Assembly: GCA_029844215.1 (NCBI GenBank)
Contig: CM056725.1
Location: 56,085,609-56,149,608, forward strand
Length of the DNA: 64,000 bases
Reading direction: 5' to 3'
Origin: Przewalskia tangutica
Lineage: Eukaryota > Streptophyta > Magnoliopsida > Solanales > Solanaceae
Shown here: positions 19,949-30,041 of the stretch, piece by piece
Numbering within the stretch: position 1 is the stretch's first letter
Layout: the number at the start of each line of letters is the position of its first letter
The notes under the pieces: model-generated
Told to the model about the DNA's origin: nothing
The model's database searches: none
Seen by the model: the letters and a program-made list of their open reading frames with translations, nothing else
Position numbers and translations under genes: made by a program

Positions 19949-21475
19949 TTGGAGTCCGACCGATTGGTTACGATAGCGATGGGGTTCGGTTCGAGAGGTT
20001 GCCGAGTCTTCCATCGTCGAGGAGGTGAAGAGCGGCAGTTTGAGGATCCGATTTTGACACGGTATCTTGATACGGCTCTTCGTGAGGGGAAGGGTCCTTT
20101 TGAGGTAGCACCTGATGGGGTGCTAAGGTTTGAGGGCAGGTTGTGTATTCCAGATATTGCAGGACTTCGGCAGCAGATTCTAGGGGAAGCACACAGCGCG
20201 CGTTACTCTATCCATCCGGGGTCGACAAAGATGTACCACGACCTCAGATTTGTGTATTGGTGGGATTGCCTGAAGAGGGACGTTGCAGAGTTTGTTGCTC
20301 GATGCGTGTTTTCGCAGTAAGGTAGAGCACGAGGCCCGTGGATTATTGCGAGACGATAGAGATCCGACACGGAAGTGGGAGGTGATCAACATGGACTTTA
20401 TCACAGGATTACCTCGCACTCAGAGGAAGCATGATTCTATCTGGGTCATCGTCGACAGGCTGACGAAATCCGCCCACTTTCTTCCCGTCAGGATGACTTT
20501 TTCGGCTGAGGATTATGCTAGACTTTACATCCGAGAGATCGTGAGACTGCATGGGGTCCCTATTTCTATCATATCGAGACGAGAGCCCGGTTTACGCTAA
20601 TTTGGAGGTCTTTCCAGGAGGATTAGGGGCGGTGAGCCTCAAGATCGCATTTCATCCTCGATGCAGACGGACAGGCAGAGCGTACTATCCAGACTCTTGA
20701 GGATATGCTGCGAGCCTGTGTTATTGATTTCAGGGGTAGCTGGGAGGATCATTTGCCGCTAGTGGAGTTTGCGTATAATAACAACTACCACTTCAGTATC
20801 CAGATGGTGCCTTATGAGGCCTTATATGGGAGGAAGTGAAGGTCGTCGATAGGCTGGTTCGATGTGGGCGAGGTGCAGTTAGTCGGGCCAGACTTGATAC
20901 AGCAGGCAGTGGATAAGGTGAATCTTATCCAGGAGCGGCTATTGACAGCTCAGAGTCGACAGAAGTCGTATGCAGATCATTGTCGTCGGCATCTGGAGTT
21001 TGAGGTTGATGATAGGGTTTTCCTGAAGGTGTCACCCATGAAGGGTGTGATGAGATTCGGGAAGAAAGGAAAACTCAGCCCAAGGTACATTGGGCCTTAT
21101 CAGATTGTCCGCAGGGTAGGCAAGGTTGCCTATGAGTTGGATCTGCCGTCCGATCTGGAGGCAGTGCATCCGGTTTTCCATGTTTCTATGCTGAGGAGAT
21201 GTATCGGAGATCCATCTAGAGTGCACCCGATTGACGATGTCCAGGTGACCAAGGGGTTATCATATGAGGAGATTCCCATAGCGATACTCGATCGTCAGGT
21301 TAGGAGATTACGGACAAAGGATGTGGCTTCCGTCAAGGTCTTATGGCGGAACGAGCACAGAGAGGAGATGACGTGGGAAGCAGAGGAGGACATGAGGCAG
21401 AAGTATCCTCACTTATTCCCCACACCTCCAGGTAACTCACTTTCCTACTTGATTTTAATTTTCATATGTACTTAA
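19949..21475 (+). pseudogene. B integrase with chromodomain
   Basis: The zinc domain is read at 19949-20320 (AHSARYSIHPGSTKMYHDL, YWWDCLKRDV, then a frame break at the Cys pair). In the catalytic core, the first Asp of NMDFITGLP is at 20394-20396, the second Asp is lost where ISDRG reads ISRREP, and the Glu of QAERTIQ is at 20678-20680. From 20864 to 21475 a 203-residue frame is fully open: the integrase tail with KLSPRYIGPYQIVRR (GPY/F module), AVHPVFHVSMLRR, and a chromodomain (AILDRQVRRLRTKD, VLWRNEHREEMTWEAEEDM). Chromodomains in this clade guide insertion toward heterochromatin, in keeping with the dense nesting. Confidence 0.9.
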
Positions 21476-21562
21476 GTGTTGTATTGTGGCCATGTGTGGC
21501 ATTTGCAAACTGTTTAAGTTGTGAGGAGCTAGGACGTTTCTGATTTAATTGAATCTAGAAGG

Positions 21563-21597
21563 AACATTCGGGACGAATGTTTCTAAGGAGGGGAGAA
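21563..21597 (+). other. B pre-PPT hairpin and polypurine tract
   Basis: AACATTCG-GGA-CGAATGTT (21563-21581, perfect 8-bp arms), TCT, then AAGGAGGGGAGAA (21585-21597), ending at the 3' LTR. Confidence 0.8.
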
Positions 21598-24172
21598 TGT
21601 TATACCCCGTAGTTCCAGAGTATGTAGGTGAGGACGTACGTACAAATTTTTAAGCCCTAATTAGGTTAAAGATTAAATTGTGAACTTTCAACGGAAAAGA
21701 TTCCGAACCTTGTGAAGGAAATTTTACGTTTTTAATATTTTAACCGATTTCGGATTTTTCCGAGAGATGAAATATTTTGGACTGATAGGAGGGCGACATG
21801 TGTCACCCTTAGGTGGCACATGTTGGACGAAAATAGTGGGCAAGTGGCCAAGTCAAATAGTCAAGTCTTGCAAGATATTTCTTTGGGATAGTGGGAGTAG
21901 GTTTGGACGTTTTTTGTGGGGCATGTGGAGGCCTTGTTGGACGTTTTTATTGAGCAAGTGGATGGCCACATGTCTCTTTGTTGTGGGGGACATATGTCCC
22001 AAAGTTGTGGTGGACATATGTCCCAATGTTGTGGTGGACACTTGGTGGAAGACTCCACTCACACAAGCAACCCAATCTTCACCCTCCATTTGCTTTAATC
22101 TTGGTCATTGAGGGTTCTATAAATACCCCCCCTTAAGTGCAAGACTTCTTCATCCATTAAACAATTTACAAGTCTCAAAATCCCTCCCCCCCTTTGTAGA
22201 GTTCTCATCCAAAGTCTTCCCCCCCCCTTCCTAGTTGTCTCGTCCGAAATCACCCCCCCCCACCTTGGTAGGAAATTGTCTTCTAGTATTGTTACTATTC
22301 CAAAATACCTTAGCCCAAATCCCTTATAGTATTCCCAAGTTACCTCTATACTAAAAGCCCGGAAATACTACTTTATATCCTTTAGTCACAAAACGAAACC
22401 CTAGGAAAATCTTCATAGTTGGTTGAAGTATTAAGTAGAAGTTGGTTAGAAACTTCTAAGGGTTTCTTGGAGCTATCGAAGCGTGCAAATTAGGAGCTAA
22501 ACGTTGTTCAGGATCGACATTTAATCTTGGATAATTTTGGGCTTATCGAGGTAATAATCTTTGTCCTTCTATTGTAATTAGAGATTACATATGGTAGTAG
22601 TTTAGAATTGAGTATAAGATTAATAGAAGGATGGTATAAAAGAAGAGAATTGAACTGTACTTACATTGGGCTGTATTTACAGTAGACTTGTGTAGTTTGA
22701 CGGGTAGGGAAATGCTGCCCAATTTTCCGTAGAATAGAGAACCCTCTGCTTAGAATATTCTACAGAGTAGTCTAGACGTTGATAGACGTATTTGACTATT
22801 ATAGGTTGATACTCTGCGCGCGACATATTCGACTTGGCAGGTGGATTTCGCGGCGAGGTATGTGATTCTTCCTATCCTCTTGAGCATGATATTTTTGATA
22901 TATATATAGTACGATAGACGTACGTGTGTTAACTAAAATTGGTTTTACTCTGATGTCTTTTGACTTGAGTTTTAAATAATAAGAATCTTGAAGTATTTCA
23001 AAAGAGTTATGAATCATTTTTGAAAGAAAAGTAATACTTGGTTTTTCAACAAGCTTAAGTGTTATACTAGCTTTATGGGAAGTTAGGTATAACGACTTAA
23101 GAAAGATAAGAGGAAACGGTTTACTTATTTGTTTATAAGAACCTTATAAATGATTTCTGAAGGTGTGGTAAGTTGGTTTGATAAGTAGACATATTATGAT
23201 GCTACATGTGTTAGTGTCTTGTAAATGTTTGTGTAAAGGGGGTTCCCTTGTTGTGCTTATGTTGTTTAACGATAAGCAGTTGTGCTGATATTATATCACT
23301 TACCCCCTGACTTGTTATGCCGAGGGTTAGCCGCCCCCGATGCGAGGAATACCTCATGCGGGTCTGTGTGATCTATGCGGAGCTGCGGGAGTTCCAGGAT
23401 GATCACTCCGGGTGTGTTACGTCACGAGGAATACCTCATGCGATGCTGTGACTATGCGGTGCGGGAGTCGAGTTGATGCCGAGGTTAGCTACCCCGTCAC
23501 GAGAATACCTCATGCGGACCTAGGTGGTCTATGCGGACTGCGGGAGTCCAGGAATAGGCTCGCATAATGATATTATAGGCGATTGACCTTGCTTCGATCA
23601 TTAGCGGCCTAGAAAAGACCAGTTATATTATATCTATTTTGCTCTTGTCTATGCTGTGGCACTATGTGCGGTTGAATTGGTTGTATTTGTAAGTGGTTTT
23701 AAAATGCTTTGATTTCATTTCGATGCTTTCTGATTTCACATACTTGGTACTGTTATCGACCTCCTTCGGGGGGCTGCGTTCATGCCGCAGGTAGAGGTAC
23801 TCCTGTTGTTGGTCCCCGCTCCTAGGATCACCGTTTCTGCTTTTGGAAAAGCCCCGTTTCTCCGGAGGCTTGTCTTTTGGGTATGATCTCCCTGCCATTA
23901 TAGCTTTATGTACATTCAGGGTATGGCGGGGCCCTGTCCCGCCATAGTTGTTTACATTCCTAAGTGCAGTAGTCCTGTTGTAAAGTTGGGATGTAACTGT
24001 TCACTCTTGATGTATATATACATGCCGAAAGGCAATCTTTTCTTGGATAAACCGTGTCTCATTTTATATATGTTTCATGTCTTGTTTTTATATTCCACTG
24101 GTTACTCTGATGTATGTCTACTTGGGTGCCCGGGTAAGGCACCAGTCACGGGCCCGGGATCGGGTCGTGACA
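21598..24172 (+). repeat. B 3' LTR
   Basis: 2575 bp. It has the dyad array (21980-22041), TATA (22118-22125), a C-rich leader with runs of 8-10 C (22170-22265) absent from the 5' copy, and the donor-like GAG|GTAATA junction at 22550/22551. It ends GGGTCGTGACA, then TTGTT and A1 integrase. Confidence 0.93.
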
Positions 24173-25360
24173 TTGTTGCTCAGTGTCCTAATTGTCAGCA
24201 GGTCAAGGTTGAGCACTAGAAGCCCGGTGGGCTATTGCAGGCTATTGATATTCCGACATGGAAGTGGGTGGTGATCAACATGGATTTTGTTACAGGGTTA
24301 CCTCGTACTCAGAGGAAGTGTGATTCCATCTGGGTTATTGTCCACAGACTGACGAAATTAGCCCACTTTCTTCCAGTCCAGACTACGTATTCGGTTGAGA
24401 ATTATGCCAAATTGTATATCAGGGAGATTGTTAGACTGCACGGAGTCCCTATATCGATTATATCAGACAGAGGAGCCCATTTTATGGCTAACTTCTGGAG
24501 GTCTTTCCAGAAGGGGTTAGGGACACATGTGAGTATCAGTACTGCGTTTCATCCTCAGACCGACGGGCATGCCGAGCGTACTATCCAGACATTTGAGGAT
24601 ATGCTGCGGGCCTGTGTTATTAATTTCAGGGGTAGCTGGGAGGATCATTTGCCTCTTGTAGAGTTTTCTTATAACAACATCTACCATTCTAGCATTCAGA
24701 TGGCGCCATATGAGGCTTTGTATGGGCGGAAGTGTAGGTCGCCGATTGGTTGGTTTGACGTGGGCGAGGTTCAGTTGGTTGGCCCAGACTTGATTCAGCA
24801 GGCTGCGGATAAGGTGAAACTTATCCAGGAGAGACTGTTATCAGCTCAGAGTCGGCAGAAGTCTTATGCGCATAATCGGCGTCGACATTTGGAGTTTCAG
24901 GTAGACGATTGGATTTTCTTGAAGGTATCACCCATGAAGGGTGAAATGAGGTTCGAAAAGAAGGGAAAACTTAGCCCAAGGTACATTGGGCCTTACCAGA
25001 TCATCCGTAGAGTAGGCAAGGTTTCCTATGAGTTGGATCTGCCATCGGATTTAGAGGCGGTACATCCGGTCTTCCATGTTTCTATATTACGGAAGTGTAT
25101 CGGAGACCCATCGAGAGTTTTCCCAGCTAGCGAGGTTCAGGTGACAGAGGGTTTATCGTATGAGGAGAGTCCCATAGCGATACTCGATCGCTGTGTCGAG
25201 CGACGGACCAGGATGTCGCTCACAAAGTCTTGTGGCGGAATGATAATAGGGAGGAGATGAAGTGGGAAGCGGAGGAGGACATGTTGAGGAAGTATCCCCA
25301 CTTATTCTCTACACCTTCAGGTAATTCATTTCCCTTACTTGTCAAGTTTTAATTTAAGTA
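24173..25360 (+). pseudogene. A1 integrase, core and chromodomain fragment
   Basis: Second half of the integrase split by B. It begins with the Cys pair (QCPNCQQVKVEH), then a TAG at 24218-24220 where A2 has CAG. The core is open at 24235-25260 with all three catalytic residues: Asp in NMDFVTGLP (24283-24285), Asp in ISDRGAH (24466-24468), and Glu in HAERTIQ (24574-24576), 35 residues after the second Asp as expected for D,D(35)E. GPY/F (KLSPRYIGPYQIIRR) and HPVFHVSILRK follow. The chromodomain is frame-broken near 25190 (DRCVERRT for DRQVRRL) and continues in another frame as WEAEEDMLRKYPHLF. Confidence 0.9.
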
Positions 25361-25461
25361 TTTTGCTTAAGTGCTATTATTGTGGCCACGTGTGGCATTA
25401 TTGGTATGTAGGGGTTGTAAAAAGGAGAATAAGTCGCTATCTATAAGTTTGACTCCGAAAG

Positions 25462-25497
25462 AACATTCGGGGATGAATGTTTCTAAGGGGGGAAGAA
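25462..25497 (+). other. A1 pre-PPT hairpin and polypurine tract
   Basis: AACATTCG and TGAATGTT (25462-25481, one G-T pair, slightly larger loop), TCT, then AAGGGGGGAAGAA (25485-25497). Confidence 0.75.
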
Positions 25498-28491
25498 TGT
25501 TATACCCCGTAATTCCAGGACATGTTTATAAGAACGTACGTAAGAACTCAAATGTTAAGAATTGAGACTAGTAAAAATTTATCGGAATTATGGAAATGTC
25601 GGGAAACGAAATATTGCGATGAACGGGAGGGTGACACATGTCACCCACCCTTAGTTGGTCTTGGACGAAATGGACATTGATTAAATGGTCATTTGACCAA
25701 TGTTAAGATGATCAAGTCTTGCAAAGACTTGAGCTTGATATTGTTGACTAAGTCTAAGGGCCACTTGGCTAGATTTTTAAGTGAATTTGATCCAAGCCAC
25801 CCAATTGTTCTCATCTTGACCCTCCATGTTGTTAATTAAACATACTAGTAGCAAGACTAGTTCCCACACTTAGACAAATTTCAAGAAACTTTGAAGAACT
25901 CAAGAGGAGCTCTCGGGTTCACTAGGGTTCCAAGAGAAAAAAAATTCGTTTGTTTTTCAATAACCTCCATACTTTATACCAAGGTTCCTAAGAGTGTTAT
26001 AAGGGTATCTCAATAGAAAGATCCAGAAAAAGTATCATTTTTGTATTAGTCGCAAGATGAAAACCTAGTCACTTTCCTAGGTTTGGATTGGGAATTGAAG
26101 GAAGGTTATTTGTGATCTTCTAAGGGCTTCAAGTGGCGGATTGGAGTGTCAAGGAGAGGCTCTAAGTTGCTAGGGAGCGACTTCGGATCTTGAAGTTGGA
26201 TTAAGGCTCGTCAAGGTAACAATCTTGTTCTCTTAAGTGTTATAAGATTACATATTGTTGTAGCCTTACATTTTAACTAGCATGAAGTATATGTATTAAA
26301 GATTGATAAGTGTTATGGATATTGGAATCCTAAAATCCGAAATGACATTGTTAGCCATTTGAAATTGAAATACAATTTGGTCGATAATTAGAATCGTCGC
26401 ATGTTATCTACTTGAATATTGTTGTTGTTATAATCGATTGCGGCTTGATAACATGTTATATTAAACAACTTGGATTAAAAAGGAATTGGAAAGGATGATA
26501 TGTTGTTACACCTTTTGGCCGTGAATGACATTGCCTTTTTGGACTAGTTTGATACCAATTGTGGGGCGAAATTTTACACGTCTTGTTAGGCGTGTAATCC
26601 CCTATTGTTAACTTCATTGTTGAGCCTTAAATGTGGCATGTTTGGTTATTGAATTCGGGCCTTGAAAAAGGTGGAAGAGTATGTAGAAACAAAGAAAGTG
26701 TTGTCCGATTTTTCGTAGAATTTAGTGACTTTGAACTTAGAATATTCTACGTTTGAAGTAAGAAGTTAATAGATGTATTATGGTCATTATAAGTTGACCT
26801 ACTACGTACGACATATTGGACTTAGCAAGTGGATTGAACCGAAGAGGTATGTGGAATTTTCCTATCTCTTGAGCATGAGTAGTTGTAAATATATAGTACG
26901 GTAGACGTACGAGATTTTGATGAATCTTATTTCATTTGATATCCTTGACTTGTTTTAAGAATGTCCAAGTTGGTTGAGTTAGGGAATTAACTCACTTGTT
27001 TAAAAAGATTAAGGATGTCTTAGTTTCTAAAAGTTAAGGGACTTGAAGTATTTTGAAAGTATATGATACTTGTTTCGTTTTGAAAGTATAAGTCTCTTGG
27101 ATATAAAAAAGAATGTATTTGCCTAAAGTATAAAGTTAGTATAACGACTTTATGGGAAGTTGGTTATAATAGCTTTATGGAAAGATGAAAGAGTGGTTTA
27201 CTCTAGTAATGTAAATAATGATAAATGACTTGAAATAATGAAAGACAAATGGATTTGAAGGCATCAATTGTTAAGGTTTTAAAGAAAGAAGTCACTTGAT
27301 TTAGAAGCCTATAAATGTATTTCTAAAAGGTATTGTGACTTGTCTTGAAAAGTAGTTATAACTTGATACTACGGTTATTAGTATCTTGGAAGTTTTATAT
27401 GAAAAAGAGTCATTTTAAAAGAGTAGAAGTACGTAGTACTTTGGGTTAAATTCCCGAATTTTTATAATGACATGTAAGTGCCTTAAGTAAACTAAAATGA
27501 GAGTGTATATGAACAAAGCTAATAAGAAGTTAGGGGATTTCTTAACTTGCTTATGTTATGTATGATAAGCCGGTGGTGCTTATGTTATGTATGATAAGCC
27601 GGTAGTGCTTATGTTACGTATGATAGCCGGTTGTGCTAGGTTATGTATTCTTACGGGGTAGACCCTGGGTTACTACTTATTCCATGGAAGTGCTACCCAT
27701 GATGCGAGTGCGGCGTTTGTACTGATTGCGGGCCCACCGGGCCCATGCGGGTGAAATAGTCCTATGCGGGTGAAATAGTCTCATGCGAGGCGGATGACCT
27801 TATTGCGGGTCCACGGGACCTATGCGGGTGAAATAGTCCCAGGAGTAGGATTGCTTAATGATACTACGGGCGGGTGACCCTACTTTGATCATGAGCCTCC
27901 TATTTTTATGCAGTAAAGTATATACTTGGTTACTCTCATTGTTAGTAAGGCACAGTGTACTGTAATTTGATTATCATACATGTCTCCAGCTTTATTTTAG
28001 ACTTATGATGTAAATTGCAGTATTTTCCAGTTTTACATACTTGGTACATATTGTGTACTGACCCCCTTTCCTCGGGGGGGCTGCGTTCATGCAGCAGGTA
28101 GGGGTAAGCAGGTGGTGGATCCTCATTCTTAGGATCACTGATCAGGTGTCAGAAGCTCCATTTCTCCGGAGGCTTGTCTTTTGGTACGGTTTTCCCTGAT
28201 GTTGTAGATTTATGTACATTCAGGGGTATGGCGGGGCCCTGTCCCGCCACTGTTGTTATTCTTAGAGGTTTGTAGTCATATTTGTGGATTGGGTTTTAAG
28301 AACAGAGATGTGCTTATTTATTTTTGGATTATGTATGTTTTACGGAAGGCGGCCTTATCGGCTAGCCTGTTGTTGTTTATTGTCTAAGTATTTATATGTG
28401 TTGTGTATGTTCCGCTGCTATTCTCTGATGTATACCTGAAAGGGGTGCCCAGGTAGGTCACCAGTCGCGGGCCCGGGGTCGGGTCGTGACA
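25498..28491 (+). repeat. Shared LTR: right LTR of A1 and left LTR of A2
   Basis: 2994 bp, TGTTATACCCCGTAAT to GTGACA, preceded by a polypurine tract and followed by a PBS. U3 palindrome GGGTGACACATGTCACCC at 25629-25646. Where the other LTRs have TATAAATA, this copy has only TTAATTAA (25832-25839), so its promoter may be weak. The donor-like AAG|GTAACA junction is at 26215/26216. The 29-bp triplicate is at 27549-27634, and the repeated GTGAAATAGTC blocks at about 27720-27850. Confidence 0.93.
27549..27634 (+). repeat. 29-bp tandem triplicate in shared A LTR
   Basis: Units start at 27549, 27578 and 27607; same as 918-1003 in the left LTR of A1. Confidence 0.85.
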
Positions 28492-28495
28492 AAAG

Positions 28496-28507
28496 TGGTA
28501 TCAGAGC
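28496..28507 (+). other. A2 primer binding site
   Basis: TGGTATCAGAGC, 4 bases after the shared LTR. It shows that this LTR also acts as a 5' LTR. Confidence 0.92.
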
Positions 28508-28552
28508 AGTTAGTCCTCGGAAAGTGTCTACAGACCGTGTCTAGTAGAGTCT

Positions 28553-28588
28553 TGATTATCGGTGTGTTGTGCACCACATCTATAATCA
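28553..28588 (+). other. A2 leader stem-loop with GTGCAC loop
   Basis: TGATTAT (28553-28559), ATAATCA (28582-28588), GTGCAC at 28569-28574; identical to A1. Confidence 0.55.
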
Positions 28589-28698
28589 GGAGGCTGCATG
28601 ACATTTAGGATTGGTTTCCATTCTTCTCTCTCTGAGATCGTGCAGTAGAGTTGTCTTATTAGGTTGAATCCTCTCCGACCTATTCTTATGTATCAGTT

Positions 28699-29980
28699 AT
28701 GCCTCGCGGAAGACCGACCATGGCCTGGCGAAGGGCAAAGCGAACATGAGCCGCTAGTGGTGCCAGAGGGTTACTAGGACTCGTGCCCCGACTATGCCCG
28801 AGGTTGTGGCGGGTCGGCGTGTTCACCACGCCCGGCGGATAGAGGAGGCCGAGTGGCCGTAGCTCGGAGGTTACGATACGAGCCTCATGTTCGCGGCAGG
28901 CGAGTATAGAGATTACGGAGAGCGGTCGGGTTATTGACTAGCATAGTGGCGAGCGGCACGGCAGAGCGGTAGCTAACCCTAGAGCCGAAAGTTTGCGGAT
29001 TCGGGATTTTCCGGGTTGCCATCCACCCGAGTTCTATGGTTCGAGAGCTGAGGAGGATCCTCAGGAGTTTATTCGGCAGTTACAACGGACTATGCAGGTG
29101 CTTATGGCCTCGGAGACAGAGTCAGTTGTGTTAGCGTCTTACCAGTTACGTGATATTGCGTTGAACTGGTTTGAGTCATGGCAGCTGTCTAGAGGTGAGG
29201 GTGCTCTTCCAGATGTTTGAGATGAGTTCACAGAGGCCTTCCTGGATAGATTCTTGACATTGAGACAGAATGGGAGGACTATCAGAGAGTACAACCTGGA
29301 GTTTGACTCATTGGTCAGGTATGCTCTCACCATTGTGGCTGACATGGCAGACAGAGTTCATCGCTATGTGATGGGGCTAGACCGTCATATGATTACTGCA
29401 TGCACAGGAGTGGCCGCCCGGCTAGGTATGGATATTGCCAGATGCGAGCTTATGCGAGGATAGAGGATAGAGAGAGAGGACCCGGTCGGACTGGGACAGC
29501 CCAACAGGCGGGGCAGCGAGGTTTGAGGTGATTTTCGAGGCGACGGCCTCAGCGAGCAGTCCACATTTCAGCCGGCACAGAGTGCTCCTTCTCGGTTTTC
29601 TGGCAGGAGGTTTGATCGGTCGGATTATTCGAGCGGTCGTGGCTCGGGGCTTGGGTTCCCAGGCAGGGTCCCAGTCAGATGAGGCCACCTATACCTCGGT
29701 GTGGTCGGTGTGGTAGTTCCCATCGTGGGGGGTGTCGTGTTCCTCCAGGACCTTGTTACTCTTGTGGCCAGCATGGCCATTTGAAGAGAGATTGTCCTAC
29801 CAGAGGCAGCATGGGTGGTATGGTTCAGCCGGCGGTCGATTCTTTGGGTCTTACCTTACGTAGTTATGCGCCGGGCGGGGTGTTCACGGGCCGGCGGCGC
29901 GGCGGGTCGTGGTGGAGGTCTAGTTCTAGCGGTCCGTAATCGTATATATTCCTTAGCCGGCGGGATCGTGAGGCTTCCGG
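28699..29980 (+). pseudogene. A2 gag, broken
   Basis: Starts MPR at the same place as A1, after TATCAGTT. The first 290 bases are riddled with indels. Capsid is open at 28993-29220 (FPGCHPPEFYGSRAEEDPQEF, LRDIALNWFESWQL) and ends at a TGA where A1 has TGG. At 29247 an in-frame 39-bp deletion compared with A1 (2602-2640 there) removes the HFLPPEMRRARVD part; TGGAT borders both ends of the lost segment in A1. The frame then reopens (REYNLEFDSLVRYA, VHRYVMGLDRHM). The CCHC knuckle CYSCGQHGHLKRDC is intact at 29754-29795. Confidence 0.87.
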
Positions 29981-30041
29981 ACGTCGTCCGCAGTACATTA
30001 TTGATTTCATGTTGTAGCGTTTATGCTTTGATAGATCCAGT
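29981..30041 (+). pseudogene. A2 protease, first fragment
   Basis: Reads LLISCC-VYALIDP and stops inside the catalytic motif DPGST, where N2 begins. The remaining pieces are 39562-39580 and 48867-49242. Confidence 0.85.

Larger units (their letters stand above)
5643..24172 (+). mobile_element. B: full-length Tekay/Del-type element inserted in A1
   Basis: Autonomous-type element with TTGTT target duplications on both sides. Its 5' LTR is split into 5643-5684 and 14163-16559 by N1. The body 16560-21597 (5.0 kb) has gag, protease, RT, RNase H, integrase and chromodomain, all with indels except a long open integrase C-terminus. The 3' LTR is 21598-24172. Apart from one roughly 141-bp deletion in the 5' copy, the LTRs are very similar, suggesting a fairly young insertion. 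B belongs to a different subfamily from A1. Confidence 0.93.
47..28491 (+). mobile_element. A1: Tekay/Del-type Ty3-gypsy element, first unit of a tandem pair
   Basis: Autonomous-type element with LTR, PBS, gag, protease, RT, RNase H, integrase with chromodomain, polypurine tract and LTR in order. Its left LTR is cut by the window start and TE-0. Its body (1859-5642 plus 24178-25497, about 5.1 kb) is interrupted by B at 5643-24172, with TTGTT duplicated at 5638-5642 and 24173-24177. The right LTR (25498-28491) is followed directly by a PBS and another gag, so it is shared with A2. Stops and frameshifts occur in every domain, so the copy cannot make its own proteins as written. Confidence 0.92.
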
